NCBI GenBank assembly: GCA_947630095.1
Contig: CANRGI010000032.1
Location: 1-10,122, forward strand
DNA length: 10,122 nt
Direction: 5' to 3'
From: an uncultured Bacilli bacterium
GTDB lineage: Bacteria; Bacillota_I; Bacilli_A; RF39; UBA660
A model generated the notes under the pieces. That model did no database searches. It worked only from the letters and a program-made list of their open reading frames with translations, and was not told the origin of the DNA. Position numbers and translations under genes: made by a program. The first letter of the stretch is position 1; every line of letters starts with the position of its first letter. Positions 1 to 7,536 of the stretch are shown here, piece by piece.

Positions 1-2415
1 TCCCTCACGTTTCTTTATACTAGCATTTAACATTTCTATTTGTTTTTTATAATTATCTTTTTCTTCTTCTGTTATTTCTTTTTCATAATATATAACCGCT
101 TTATAATTACTTGTACTTACTTGATAACTAGTTTTATCTGTTTCTTTATCTATTATATGTTCTTCTAACTTTAACATCTTTATAGCAATACCTAGGTCTC
201 CCTCTTTAATTAATACTTGATAATCGCGTCCGATATTATTTACTTGTCTAACATTTCTAAATGCTTTTATAAATTCTATTATTTCTTCTTCTTTTTCTTC
301 TTCTACTTTATAATTAAATTCACGTTTATAAGTAGGATACTCACTTATCATTATATTTTCACTATCTCTAATAGGTAACATATCATATATTTCGTCAGTT
401 ACATAAGGCATAAATGGGTGTAATAATTTAAGGATTGAAGTTAAAACATAACATAATGTACTCTTTGTACTATCACTATCTATATTAAATTTACTCATTT
501 CTATATAAGTATCACAAAAATCACTCCATATAAATGAATATATTTCTGCCCCTGCATTATTAAATTCATATTTATCCATAAATTTAGTAACTTTTTTAAT
601 TAATTTATTTAATTTACTTAATATCCATTTATCTTGATTAGATAAACTACCAAAATCATATTCTTTTAAATTCTCTATATTCATTAAACAAAACCTACTA
701 GCATTCCATAATTTATTTATAAAGTTCCAAGTAGATTTCACTTTTTCTTCGTCATACCTTAAATCTTGCCCCATCGCACTACTTGTTGATAAAAAGTATC
801 TTAAAGCATCACACCCATACTCATTAATAACGTCCATCGGGTCTACCCCATTACCTAAACTCTTACTCATTTTTCTACCTAATTTATCACGAATTAACCC
901 GTGTATTAAGCACTCTTTAAAAGGTCTTTGATTAGTAAAATGTAACCCTTGAAAAGTCATTCTATTTACCCAAAAAGGTATTATATCATAACCAGTTACT
1001 AACACATCATTAGGGTAATATCTTTTTAATAACTCAGTTTCATTAGGAAAACCTAAAGTACTAAAAGGCCAAAGGGCACTGCTAAACCAAGTATCAAGCA
1101 CATCAGCATCTTGTACCCACCCTTCTCCAGTAGGTTCACTTTCTCCTACATAAACTTCTTCTCCTTTATACCAAGCAGGTATCCTATGTCCCCACCATAA
1201 TTGTCTACTTATACACCAGTCATAAGTAATTTCCATCCAGTGGTTCATTATCTTTTCAAATCTTTGAGGAACAAAATTAACTTTAGTATCTTTATTCTTT
1301 TGATTTTCAAGCACCCTATCAGCAAGAGGTCTCATTTTAACAAACCATTGACGAGATAAATAAGGTTCAACCATAACATCAGTCCTCTCAGAGTGTCCAA
1401 CTGAATGCACTATTTTCTCTACTTTTATAAGTAAACCTAACTTATCTAAATCTTCTACTAACTTATTTCTTGCTTCAAATCTATCCATACCATTATAATC
1501 TAAAGCATTTTCGTTCATAGTTCCATCTGTATTTATAACTATTATTCTCTCTAAATTATGTCTATTTCCTACTTCAAAGTCATTAGGATCGTGAGCAGGA
1601 GTTATTTTAACTACACCAGTACCAAATGTAGGGTCTGCGTGTTCATCTCCTATAATAGGAATTAATTTATTAACTATAGGTAATATTACATTTTTACCTA
1701 TTAAATGTTTATACCTCTCATCACTTGGATTAACAGCAACAGCAGTATCTCCAAATAAAGTTTCAGGTCTAGTAGTTGCTACTTCTAAATAATCATTACT
1801 TCCTTCTATAAAGTATTTAATATGATAAAAAGCCCCTTCTACATCTTTATATATAACTTCTTCATTAGATAAAGCAGTCTTTGCTAAAGGATCCCAATTT
1901 ATTATCCTCTCTCCTCTATATATAAGTCCTTCATTATATAATGTTACAAAAACGTGTCTTACTGCCTTACTAAGCCCCTCGTCTAAAGTAAATCTTTCTT
2001 TTGTATAATCTAAACTAAGCCCTAATTTAGCCCATTGCTTTCTTATACTTTCAGAATACTCATTTTTCCACTCCCAAGCATACTTAAGCCACTCTTCTCT
2101 ATCCATTTCTCTAGGATTATATCCTAAATCTTTTAATTTAGCATCTACTTTTGCTTGTGTTGCAATTCCAGCGTGATCCATACCAGGAACCCATAAAGCA
2201 TCATACCCTTGCATTCTTTTATATCTTATTATTATATCTTGTAAAGTTGTATCCCAAGCGTGTCCTAAATGTAATTTCCCTGTTACATTAGGTGGTGGAA
2301 TAACTATAGAATAAGCCTTTTTACTTGTATCTCCACTTTCAAAGTATTTATTCTTAAGCCACTTCTCATACTTCCCTTCTTCTACTACTAAATGATTATA
2401 TTTTTTATCTAACAT
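1..2415 (-). CDS. valS: Valyl-tRNA synthetase (ValRS), 3' end cut by window edge
   Basis: Class I aminoacyl-tRNA synthetase that charges tRNA-Val with valine in the cytoplasm. I translated it directly: 805 residues are visible and the frame is open to the left edge, so only the C-terminus is missing (the family is usually about 880 aa, ending in a coiled-coil arm). The catalytic signature PPNVTGKLHLGH places the HIGH-type motif at residues 49-52, and KMSKS is at 515-519. The CP1 editing domain, which hydrolyses Thr-tRNA-Val, shows TTRPET at 214-219 and a KITPAHDPND block with K270, T272, D276 and D279, the positions known for editing in Thermus ValRS. The anticodon-binding helical domain follows KMSKS. 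The ATG at 2413-2415 has an AGGAGGG site 5 nt upstream. It has its own promoter and T-box leader. Identification is firm. Confidence 0.98.
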   Translation of the reverse strand, partial: MLDKKYNHLVVEEGKYEKWLKNKYFESGDTSKKAYSIVIPPPNVTGKLHLGHAWDTTLQDIIIRYKRMQGYDALWVPGMDHAGIATQAKVDAKLKDLGYNPREMDREEWLKYAWEWKNEYSESIRKQWAKLGLSLDYTKERFTLDEGLSKAVRHVFVTLYNEGLIYRGERIINWDPLAKTALSNEEVIYKDVEGAFYHIKYFIEGSNDYLEVATTRPETLFGDTAVAVNPSDERYKHLIGKNVILPIVNKLIPIIGDEHADPTFGTGVVKITPAHDPNDFEVGNRHNLERIIVINTDGTMNENALDYNGMDRFEARNKLVEDLDKLGLLIKVEKIVHSVGHSERTDVMVEPYLSRQWFVKMRPLADRVLENQKNKDTKVNFVPQRFEKIMNHWMEITYDWCISRQLWWGHRIPAWYKGEEVYVGESEPTGEGWVQDADVLDTWFSSALWPFSTLGFPNETELLKRYYPNDVLVTGYDIIPFWVNRMTFQGLHFTNQRPFKECLIHGLIRDKLGRKMSKSLGNGVDPMDVINEYGCDALRYFLSTSSAMGQDLRYDEEKVKSTWNFINKLWNASRFCLMNIENLKEYDFGSLSNQDKWILSKLNKLIKKVTKFMDKYEFNNAGAEIYSFIWSDFCDTYIEMSKFNIDSDSTKSTLCYVLTSILKLLHPFMPYVTDEIYDMLPIRDSENIMISEYPTYKREFNYKVEEEKEEEIIEFIKAFRNVRQVNNIGRDYQVLIKEGDLGIAIKMLKLEEHIIDKETDKTSYQVSTSNYKAVIYYEKEITEEEKDNYKKQIEMLNASIKKREG

Positions 2416-2427
2416 ATTTTCCCTCCT

Positions 2428-2471
2428 AAAATAAAAACCACGAAATAACTCAAGGACGAATTATCTCGCGG
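2428..2471 (-). terminator. T-box-controlled intrinsic terminator of valS
   Basis: A 14-bp hairpin on the minus strand, arms 2458-2471 and 2438-2451 (including three G-U pairs), with a 6-nt loop GTCCTT and the tail TTTTTATTTT. Its 5' arm begins inside the T-box sequence (CCGCG), so this hairpin and the antiterminator cannot form together, as expected for T-box attenuation. Confidence 0.92.
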
Positions 2472-2641
2472 TACCACCTTTTTTTACTCAAATATTTAAC
2501 GCATATTATACGGTTTACTCTACTTCTATTTCAAATAAACAACTCCTAAGTTACCTTCTAAAGCACTATATATTAGTTTCCACCTAACACTAACTCTCTT
2601 TAATATAATTACTTTATACTCCTCTTAATCTTCGTTTTCTA
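2428..2641 (-). ncRNA. T-box riboswitch leader of valS (GUA valine specifier)
   Basis: Cis-acting leader that binds tRNA-Val and lets valS be transcribed when the tRNA is uncharged. Seen on the minus strand: Stem I base TTAAG (2624-2628) pairs with CTTAG (2546-2550); an AGTA loop-E-like element lies opposite GAA; the distal AGAGAG and GGTG elements are held by a GTTAG/CTAAT helix. The specifier loop contains GTA (2552-2554) followed by A, matching a valine codon. The T-box sequence AGGTGGTACCGCG is at 2467-2479; its TGGT bulge would pair with an ACCA tRNA end, consistent with the A discriminator of tRNA-Val. A terminator hairpin closes the leader. The specifier agrees with the downstream gene, which strongly supports the call. 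The 5' end is inferred from the promoter. Confidence 0.95.
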
Positions 2642-2647
2642 CAAAAA

Positions 2648-2675
2648 ATTATATCATATTTTTTATATAAATCAA
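2648..2675 (-). promoter_or_regulatory. Sigma-A-type promoter of valS leader
   Basis: On the minus strand, a -35 TTGATT (2670-2675) is separated by 16 nt from a perfect -10 TATAAT (2648-2653). Predicted transcription starts near 2641, just ahead of Stem I of the T-box. The -35 box starts only 1 nt past the stop codon of the upstream CmpB-family gene, so valS is separately transcribed although no terminator is seen between the two. Confidence 0.8.
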
Positions 2676-2676
2676 C

Positions 2677-3351
2677 TTATTTCTTTTTCCCTTTCTTTTT
2701 AATTAAATATATAAAGTTAGGAAAAGCATTTACTACCCTACGAGTAAATATATTCTTTTTTCTTAAAGTAGCCTTAACTTTAGCACTAATTTCTTCAGTA
2801 CTATCTTTAAAAACTTTCCTTCCTACCTTTTTACCTACTTCTCTAAAACTAGATATTATTTTACAAGATACACAAAAATCTATTATAAATATTATCATTA
2901 ATATTGATATAACACTCTTAAGCAATATAGGACTTATTAAATGAATTATATCTACTATAAATGGGTTTACTATGTATTCTATTAGTAGTGCAAGTACTCC
3001 AAAAGCAAGCGTATTTCTTAAACAAACCCTACCATCGATATTGAATAGTCTATCAGAGTAATCCCACCAACGACTTCCAAATAATTTCTCCATAGCATAA
3101 CTAGTTACATACTCTAGTATTGTACAAACTACCATTGCCATTAAAAATAGTACTAACGCATCTTCTTTATAATTACCAAGTAGCGCTAATATTAATAAAG
3201 CCCCTACCCCGTATATAGGACATAAAGGCCCTATTAAAAAGCCCCTATTGACTAATCTCTTTTCATTCCATAAAGTAACAATAACTTCCATTATCCACCC
3301 TATAAATGAATAAAGCAAAAACAAAGTTAAACCTATAAAAACATCATACAT
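2677..3351 (-). CDS. CmpB-family (putative ABC transporter type IV) membrane protein
   Basis: Multi-pass membrane protein of about 224 aa belonging to the ABC_trans_CmpB family (Pfam PF06541), named a putative ABC transporter permease but of unproven function. Seen: an N-terminal YSFIGWIME segment, then NRGFLIGPLCPIYGVGA near residues 35-50, LEYVTSYAMEKLFG near 80-92 and WWDYSDRLFNIDGRVCLRN near 95-113, all hallmarks of the family. There are about five hydrophobic segments and a Lys/Arg-rich tail ending KKKGKKK. It starts about 21 nt after the ABC transporter stop and is the last gene of the marR operon. Start choice: ATG at 3351 has GGTGAA just upstream, like other genes here; a GTG two codons earlier (3357) with AAAGG 5 nt upstream is a fair alternative. 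The family call is confident; its role as a partner of the ABC protein is inference. Confidence 0.88.
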   Translation of the reverse strand: MYDVFIGLTLFLLYSFIGWIMEVIVTLWNEKRLVNRGFLIGPLCPIYGVGALLILALLGNYKEDALVLFLMAMVVCTILEYVTSYAMEKLFGSRWWDYSDRLFNIDGRVCLRNTLAFGVLALLIEYIVNPFIVDIIHLISPILLKSVISILMIIFIIDFCVSCKIISSFREVGKKVGRKVFKDSTEEISAKVKATLRKKNIFTRRVVNAFPNFIYLIKKKGKKK

Positions 3352-3372
3352 TTTCACCAGCGCCTTTTTATT

Positions 3373-5661
3373 TTATTCTGTTCTAAGTGCTACTACTGCA
3401 TCTCTCTTACTTGCCATACGAGCAGGTATATATCCACCTATTATTGTAAGTATTACATTTATAATCACTAATATTATCGCGTGAACTATATTTAATTTAG
3501 CAACTCCAGCAAGTCCAGATAAATTCTCTATTACTATATTTGTTGGAATAGTTAATATGTAAGCAATAACTATACCTAAAACACCACTACAAAGCCCTAT
3601 TATAAATGTTTCTGCATTAAATACACGTTTAATATCTTTACCCCTAGCACCAAGTGCCCTTAATATACCTATTTCTTTAGTTCTTTCAAGTACACTTATA
3701 TATGTAATAATTGCTATCATTATACTAGATACTACTAAACTTATTGAAGAAAATGCCACTAATACTACAGTAATCGCGTCCATTATATTACCAGATAAAC
3801 TACTTATCATAGAAGCCATATCAGTATATTGTATAGTATCTTCGTCACTTTTATTTTTATTGTATTCGTCTAAATAATCAGTTATATTTTCTTTACTATC
3901 AAAGTCAGTTGGATATAAATATATTACACTAGGTAAACTCTCAGCACCTAAATAAGATAACATAATATCTTTAGTATTAGTTAGTGAGCCTTCTTCAAAA
4001 GGTTGATTAGTAAGTATATTATATTCACTATTCCTTTGTGCTTCTACTATTTTAGAATTTTTATTTTTCTCTATTACTAACTCAGTTAAAGCATTAGTAT
4101 ACCCTAGTCCACTTCCAGCAGTAATTATACTTTTATCTTCTTTACCTCTAATAATAGCCTGTACTTTAATTGTTATACTATTCTCACTTTCATATAATTT
4201 TTTTAAGTCCATACTAGGTATAAACATACCCCTGTATTCTTGATAATATTCGTCATTTAATACTAATTTAATTTCTGCATTCATTATATCTTCAAAACTT
4301 ACACTTTCCCCTTCTAAACCAAGTGCTTTTAAAGTAGACGCAAAAACTTGATTTCTACTATCTACTTGTAATATAAGTCCTGCTTCACTATCATTAACTT
4401 CCCCTGCTAAAATATCATAATTATTTTGTATTATCCCAGCAACACCTGAATTAGGGTTCTTAGGTATAAGTGTCCAGTAATTAGCCCCACTTACTAAATT
4501 GTATCCACTCGTACTTTTATTTACTAAATTAAACCCAGTAGCAGTTTGATAAGCAACACCAGATAAATCTTTTTTATCTATTCCATCTAAATAATCCATA
4601 TATTCTTGACTAAATTTATTAGTATGTACCATAGTTTCTAATACATCATCTTGTACATATACTTTCTCTTCACTAGGATATTCTTCTAAATCACTATTTA
4701 CATAATTATTCATAGTTTCTTCTGTTATATTCATAGCCTGTGTACTAATTATAATAGGTGCTTGACTTAATGAGTCTCTTTCAAACTCGTCTACTTCTAT
4801 CTTAAACCCATTACTAAGTGATAATATAAGCCCTATACCTATAATACCTATACTAGACGCAAAAGCAGTTAATAATGTTCTACCTTTTTTAGTCTTAATA
4901 TTATTAAATGATAACTTTAAAGCAGTCATAAAACTCATAGCAGTCTTTCTTATATTTATATGACTTTCTTCACTTTCACTATCCTTTATAGGATTAGAGT
5001 CACTTACCTTTTTACCATCTTGAAATTCAATAATTCTAGTAGAATATTCACGAGCCAAATCAGCATTATGTGTAACCATTATAACTAATTTATCTTTAGC
5101 AATATCTTTAATTAAATCCATAATTTGAACACTAGTCTTACTATCTAAAGCACCAGTTGGTTCGTCTGCTAACACTATATCAGGGTCATTTACAAGTGCT
5201 CTTGCTATTGCTACCCTTTGCATTTGCCCTCCAGATAATTGCCCAGGCTTCTTATGTGCATGTTCTAAAAGCCCTACCTTTTTAAGTGCATCTTTTGCCT
5301 TCTTATGTCTTACTTTAGCACTAACCCCACTTAAAGTCATACCCATCTCTACATTATCTAATATAGTTATATGAGGTATTAAATTATAACTTTGAAATAT
5401 AAACCCTATACAATTATTTCTATATCTATCCCAGTCTATATTCTTAAATTTCTTAGTAGAAGTATTATTAATAATTAAATCTCCACTATCATATCTATCT
5501 AAACCACCTATTATATTTAAAAGAGTAGTTTTACCACTTCCACTCGCCCCTAAAATAGATACAAATTCATTTTTCCTAAATTTTATTGATACATCTTTTA
5601 AAGCGTGTTGAACAAAATCTCCAGTTTTATAACTTTTATTTATCTTTTTAACTTCTAACAT
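3373..5661 (-). CDS. ABC transporter, ATPase fused to FtsX/MacB-type permease
   Basis: A 762-aa single-chain ABC transporter of the MacB/LolD-FtsX (type VII) class, which typically uses ATP to drive mechanical work or export of peptides, antibiotics or lipids at the envelope. ATPase domain (about 1-225): Walker A GASGSGKT 38-45, Q-loop Q90, signature LSGGQ 142-146, Walker B IVLADEP 162-168 and H-loop H198. A TM helix lies at about 265-285, then an extracytoplasmic region of roughly 330 residues, then three TM helices (about 629-655, 683-705, 726-745) with the FtsX coupling motif ERTKEIGILRALGA at 657-670. The gene begins inside the end of marR (7-nt overlap) and has AAGGAG 7 nt before its ATG. 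In Bacillota the ATPase and permease of this class are more often separate genes; the fusion is normal for MacB. Substrate unknown; a MarR neighbour suggests inducible export or stress response. Confidence 0.95.
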   Translation of the reverse strand: MLEVKKINKSYKTGDFVQHALKDVSIKFRKNEFVSILGASGSGKTTLLNIIGGLDRYDSGDLIINNTSTKKFKNIDWDRYRNNCIGFIFQSYNLIPHITILDNVEMGMTLSGVSAKVRHKKAKDALKKVGLLEHAHKKPGQLSGGQMQRVAIARALVNDPDIVLADEPTGALDSKTSVQIMDLIKDIAKDKLVIMVTHNADLAREYSTRIIEFQDGKKVSDSNPIKDSESEESHINIRKTAMSFMTALKLSFNNIKTKKGRTLLTAFASSIGIIGIGLILSLSNGFKIEVDEFERDSLSQAPIIISTQAMNITEETMNNYVNSDLEEYPSEEKVYVQDDVLETMVHTNKFSQEYMDYLDGIDKKDLSGVAYQTATGFNLVNKSTSGYNLVSGANYWTLIPKNPNSGVAGIIQNNYDILAGEVNDSEAGLILQVDSRNQVFASTLKALGLEGESVSFEDIMNAEIKLVLNDEYYQEYRGMFIPSMDLKKLYESENSITIKVQAIIRGKEDKSIITAGSGLGYTNALTELVIEKNKNSKIVEAQRNSEYNILTNQPFEEGSLTNTKDIMLSYLGAESLPSVIYLYPTDFDSKENITDYLDEYNKNKSDEDTIQYTDMASMISSLSGNIMDAITVVLVAFSSISLVVSSIMIAIITYISVLERTKEIGILRALGARGKDIKRVFNAETFIIGLCSGVLGIVIAYILTIPTNIVIENLSGLAGVAKLNIVHAIILVIINVILTIIGGYIPARMASKRDAVVALRTE

Positions 5662-6068
5662 TTTATTTCTCCTTCCAAAACATTATTAAATCTAATTAAT
5701 AAATCATGTAATAACTTAACGTCTTCACTATTTACTTTACTTAAAATATTATCTCTTATTTGATTAAATAACTTACTTATCTTACTTACTAATATATTCC
5801 CATATTCAGTAGAAATTATCTTTCTATTATTACTCATAACTAAATTCTTCTCTTTTAATGAACTTATAACTTTACTAGTCATACCTTTATCACATTGTAC
5901 TATCTCAGTAATTTCTTTCATAGTAATACCTTTTCTTTCACTTATAATATCTAAATAAAGTGCCTCACTTAAAGATATTCCATATTTCTTTATATATTCA
6001 TTTAATATTTTATACATTTTCTTTTTTATAGAACCTATTAAAAACATAAAATCTTTTGACTCTGTCAT
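5655..6068 (-). CDS. MarR-family transcriptional regulator
   Basis: A 137-aa winged-helix dimeric regulator of the MarR family, which usually represses its own operon until a small ligand or oxidant releases it. Seen: N- and C-terminal dimerisation helices (about 1-30 and 95-135), the helix-turn-helix at about 48-78 (GITMKEITEIVQCDKG...TSKVISSLKEKNLV) and a short wing around NNRKIISTEYG (80-90). The usual DRR motif of the wing is reduced to NNRK. Start: ATG at 6068 has TTAGGAG 5 nt upstream; a GTG at 6074 lies within that Shine-Dalgarno spacing and is less likely. Its stop overlaps the ATG of the ABC transporter, implying translational coupling. The perfect inverted repeat between its promoter and RBS is the probable operator. 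No ligand can be predicted. Confidence 0.92.
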   Translation of the reverse strand: MTESKDFMFLIGSIKKKMYKILNEYIKKYGISLSEALYLDIISERKGITMKEITEIVQCDKGMTSKVISSLKEKNLVMSNNRKIISTEYGNILVSKISKLFNQIRDNILSKVNSEDVKLLHDLLIRFNNVLEGEIKC

Positions 6069-6080
6069 AATCACTCCTAA

Positions 6081-6096
6081 AGTTGACTACTCAACT
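6081..6096. promoter_or_regulatory. Probable MarR operator (perfect inverted repeat)
   Basis: AGTTGA-N4-TCAACT, a perfect 6-bp inverted repeat with a 4-nt spacer, lies between the predicted marR transcription start (about 6098) and its ribosome binding site. Its size and sequence type suit a winged-helix dimer of the MarR family, and its position would block early transcription. Binding is inferred from position and symmetry. Confidence 0.7.
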
Positions 6097-6104
6097 CAAT
6101 AGTT

Positions 6105-6133
6105 ATCTTACTACTTAAACTATATAAAGTCAA
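6105..6133 (-). promoter_or_regulatory. Promoter of the marR-ABC-CmpB operon
   Basis: On the minus strand, -35 TTGACT (6128-6133), a 17-nt spacer, and -10 TAAGAT (6105-6110). The predicted start near 6098 lies directly next to the inverted repeat at 6081-6096. There is no other good promoter between here and the end of the CmpB-family gene, so the three genes are probably one transcript. Confidence 0.72.
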
Positions 6134-6293
6134 TACACATATATACATTGTAAACATTTTCTTTTTACATATCAACTAATAGTAAACATCTATTTAAACC
6201 TAGTTACTAAAAGGCTTTGTAAAGTTTTATTTAACAATTATTTTACATCTAAATTTACAAAAATACTATTTTTTAAAAATTAATAATTTTATA

Positions 6294-6327
6294 TCGACCA
6301 AAACCACATTTAGTGTTAAAATATAAT
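6294..6327 (+). promoter_or_regulatory. Promoter of the HNH-like gene
   Basis: -35 TCGACC (6294-6299), 17-nt spacer, extended -10 TGTTAAAAT with TAAAAT at 6317-6322. A second -10 candidate, perfect TATAAT, overlaps at 6322-6327 but has no matching -35 and would start transcription inside the Shine-Dalgarno site. The 160 bp or so between this and the divergent marR promoter is AT-rich with no other feature I can support. Confidence 0.5.
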
Positions 6328-6340
6328 TAAGGTGATGCTT

Positions 6341-6697
6341 ATGACGGCTACTGAAAAATTAATTAAAATACATAAATTAAAAGACTATTGTTTTATGGGT
6401 TACCCTGTCTCTAAAGAAAGTTATTTCACTTTCCATCATTGTAAAAAGAAAGCAGACGGAGGCACTCGCACGATAGATAACGGGGCTATTATAACTTTAG
6501 ATGCCCATAGAGATTTAAATGAAATTGAAAGAAATGAAATAGAAATATATAATCTTATTAATGAAATATTAATAGAAATAAATCAGTCTAAAAAACATCC
6601 TACTCCTAATCAGTGGAGAAGAATTAAGCATTTACTACAAATTTATGAAGAAAGTAGAAATAATGAATTAACTTTAACAAAAACTTTAAAATATTAG
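6341..6697 (+). CDS. Small HNH-like protein (putative nuclease fold), function unknown
   Basis: A 118-aa protein with an HNH-like (beta-beta-alpha-metal) core: the pair H32-H33 (TFHH), then DGG (39-41), NGA with N47, and AHRDLN with H56. The H33-x13-N47-x8-H56 spacing is that of HNH endonucleases, where the first His activates water and the others position the metal. The structural CxxC zinc pairs seen in many HNH proteins are absent. The C-terminal half is helical, with HPTPNQWRRIKHLL at 86-99. There is no attached DNA-binding, methylase or phage domain. The chosen ATG at 6341 has GGTGAT 4 nt upstream; a GTG at 6332 lies within that site. It is followed after 43 nt by another small gene. I recognise it as resembling a conserved small Bacillota protein; activity is unproven and could be regulatory or vestigial. 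Confidence 0.75.
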   Translation: MTATEKLIKIHKLKDYCFMGYPVSKESYFTFHHCKKKADGGTRTIDNGAIITLDAHRDLNEIERNEIEIYNLINEILIEINQSKKHPTPNQWRRIKHLLQIYEESRNNELTLTKTLKY

Positions 6698-6740
6698 GTA
6701 TAATTATATTTTATTTGCTAATAATATTAATGGTGATAAA

Positions 6741-7178
6741 ATGAACGAAACAAAAGAATTATTAATATTTATTCACGATAATACCAAAATGGGTATATCT
6801 AGCACTAAAAAGTTATTAGAACTTCTTAAAGAAAAAGATAATAAAATTAAATTTCTTTTAGAAGAAGAGTTACAAAAGTATGAAGAACTCCATAAAAGAT
6901 GTAAAAAACTACTTAAAGAAGAAAAAGTAGATATCGAACACGGTACTTTTATGAAAGATTTAACAGCAAACACCGCTATGACTATTGAAATAAACAAAGA
7001 TAATTCAGATGCTAAAGTTGCAAGTATTCTCTCAAGAGGGTTTTCTATGGGTAATATTAATATTGAAGCAAAAATAAAAGACTATAATAAAGAAGTAAAT
7101 AAAAGTACTTTAAAACTAGCAGAAGATTTATTAAAGTTTGGAGAAAAACAAGTAGAAATTCTAAAGAACTATCTTTAA
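6741..7178 (+). CDS. Small all-helical protein, possible four-helix (ferritin-like) bundle
   Basis: A 145-aa soluble protein of unknown function, with no signal peptide or membrane segment. It is almost entirely predicted helix: about 1-30, 34-62 (LLEEELQKYEELHKRCKKLL), 83-115 and 119-145 (LKLAEDLLKFGEKQVEILKNYL), the layout of a four-helix bundle. An E48-x-x-H51 pair in helix 2 resembles ferritin-type metal ligands, but the matching ExxH in the last helix is absent, so metal binding is doubtful. The mid-region GFSMGNINIEAKIKDY looks like a helix-helix turn. ATG 6741 has GGTGAT 3 nt upstream, the same RBS type as the gene before it, 43 nt away; the two may be co-transcribed, though a TATAAT at 6699-6704 could give this gene its own promoter. 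It ends in a hairpin shared with the convergent gene. Confidence 0.7.
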   Translation: MNETKELLIFIHDNTKMGISSTKKLLELLKEKDNKIKFLLEEELQKYEELHKRCKKLLKEEKVDIEHGTFMKDLTANTAMTIEINKDNSDAKVASILSRGFSMGNINIEAKIKDYNKEVNKSTLKLAEDLLKFGEKQVEILKNYL

Positions 7179-7190
7179 ATTTCTACTTTT
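7150..7190. terminator. Bidirectional terminator between convergent genes
   Basis: AGTAGAAATT (7151-7160) pairs perfectly with AATTTCTACT (7178-7187), extendable by A7150-T7188, with a possible inner AAAG/CTTT pairing (7163-7166/7173-7176). On the plus strand the arm runs into TTTT then an AT tract; on the minus strand it runs into TGTTTTTC. The hairpin covers both stop codons (TAA 7176-7178 plus, TAG 7183-7185 minus), so it probably ends transcripts from both sides. Confidence 0.75.
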
Positions 7191-7515
7191 TATATAATGA
7201 AAATCTTTCCATTCTCTCTACTGGTAATCCTAATTCTTCTTGAAGTTCTAAATATTTTTTTAAACTAGTATTATTATATTTATTTACTACTGATTTAATT
7301 AATCTATAAAAACTAACTACATCTAAACTAGTAAATAGAAATAATTTACAAATATTCATAAAATCTACATCATTTACTAATGCTTTATAACTCTCTACTG
7401 TAAGAAAAGCACTAAATACATATACCATAAGATGCGCTAAAATATCTTTTTTACTTTGTTTTATCTCTTGCTCTAATAATGCTATCTCTTCTAATCTAAC
7501 ACTATCTTTATTCAC
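7183..7515 (-). CDS. Small membrane protein of unknown function
   Basis: About 110 aa with an amphipathic, charged N-terminal helix (VRLEEIALLEQEIKQSKKD, coiled-coil-like), two moderately hydrophobic helices (about 27-46, ILAHLMVYVFSAFLTVESYK, and about 56-72, CKLFLFTSLDVVSFYRL), and a charged C-terminal helix ending ELGLPVERMERF. This suggests a two-pass membrane protein with both ends in the cytoplasm. I do not recognise a family. Start: an ATG at 7524 directly abuts GGAG (no spacing) and is blocked upstream by an in-frame TAG, so the GTG three codons later (7513-7515), 9 nt from GGAG, is preferred; if ATG is used the protein gains three residues. It has a strong promoter of its own and ends in the hairpin shared with the convergent gene. 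Confidence 0.72.
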   Translation of the reverse strand: MNKDSVRLEEIALLEQEIKQSKKDILAHLMVYVFSAFLTVESYKALVNDVDFMNICKLFLFTSLDVVSFYRLIKSVVNKYNNTSLKKYLELQEELGLPVERMERFSLYKK

Positions 7516-7536
7516 ATTCCCCATCTCCTACACGTT

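Noticed and set aside
6134..6290. Two GTAAACAT direct repeats (near 6150 and 6182) in the divergent intergenic region
   Set aside because: Too short for this AT-rich context, and not positioned at a promoter; no other support for a regulator site.
6332..6340. GTG/ATG codons upstream of 6341 as the start of the HNH-like gene
   Set aside because: They overlap the GGTGAT ribosome binding site itself; the ATG at 6341 is correctly spaced.
6773..6997. Minus-strand open frame of about 74 codons
   Set aside because: It lies wholly inside the plus-strand helical-protein gene, has a low-complexity Ser/Leu composition typical of an antisense shadow, and has no RBS.
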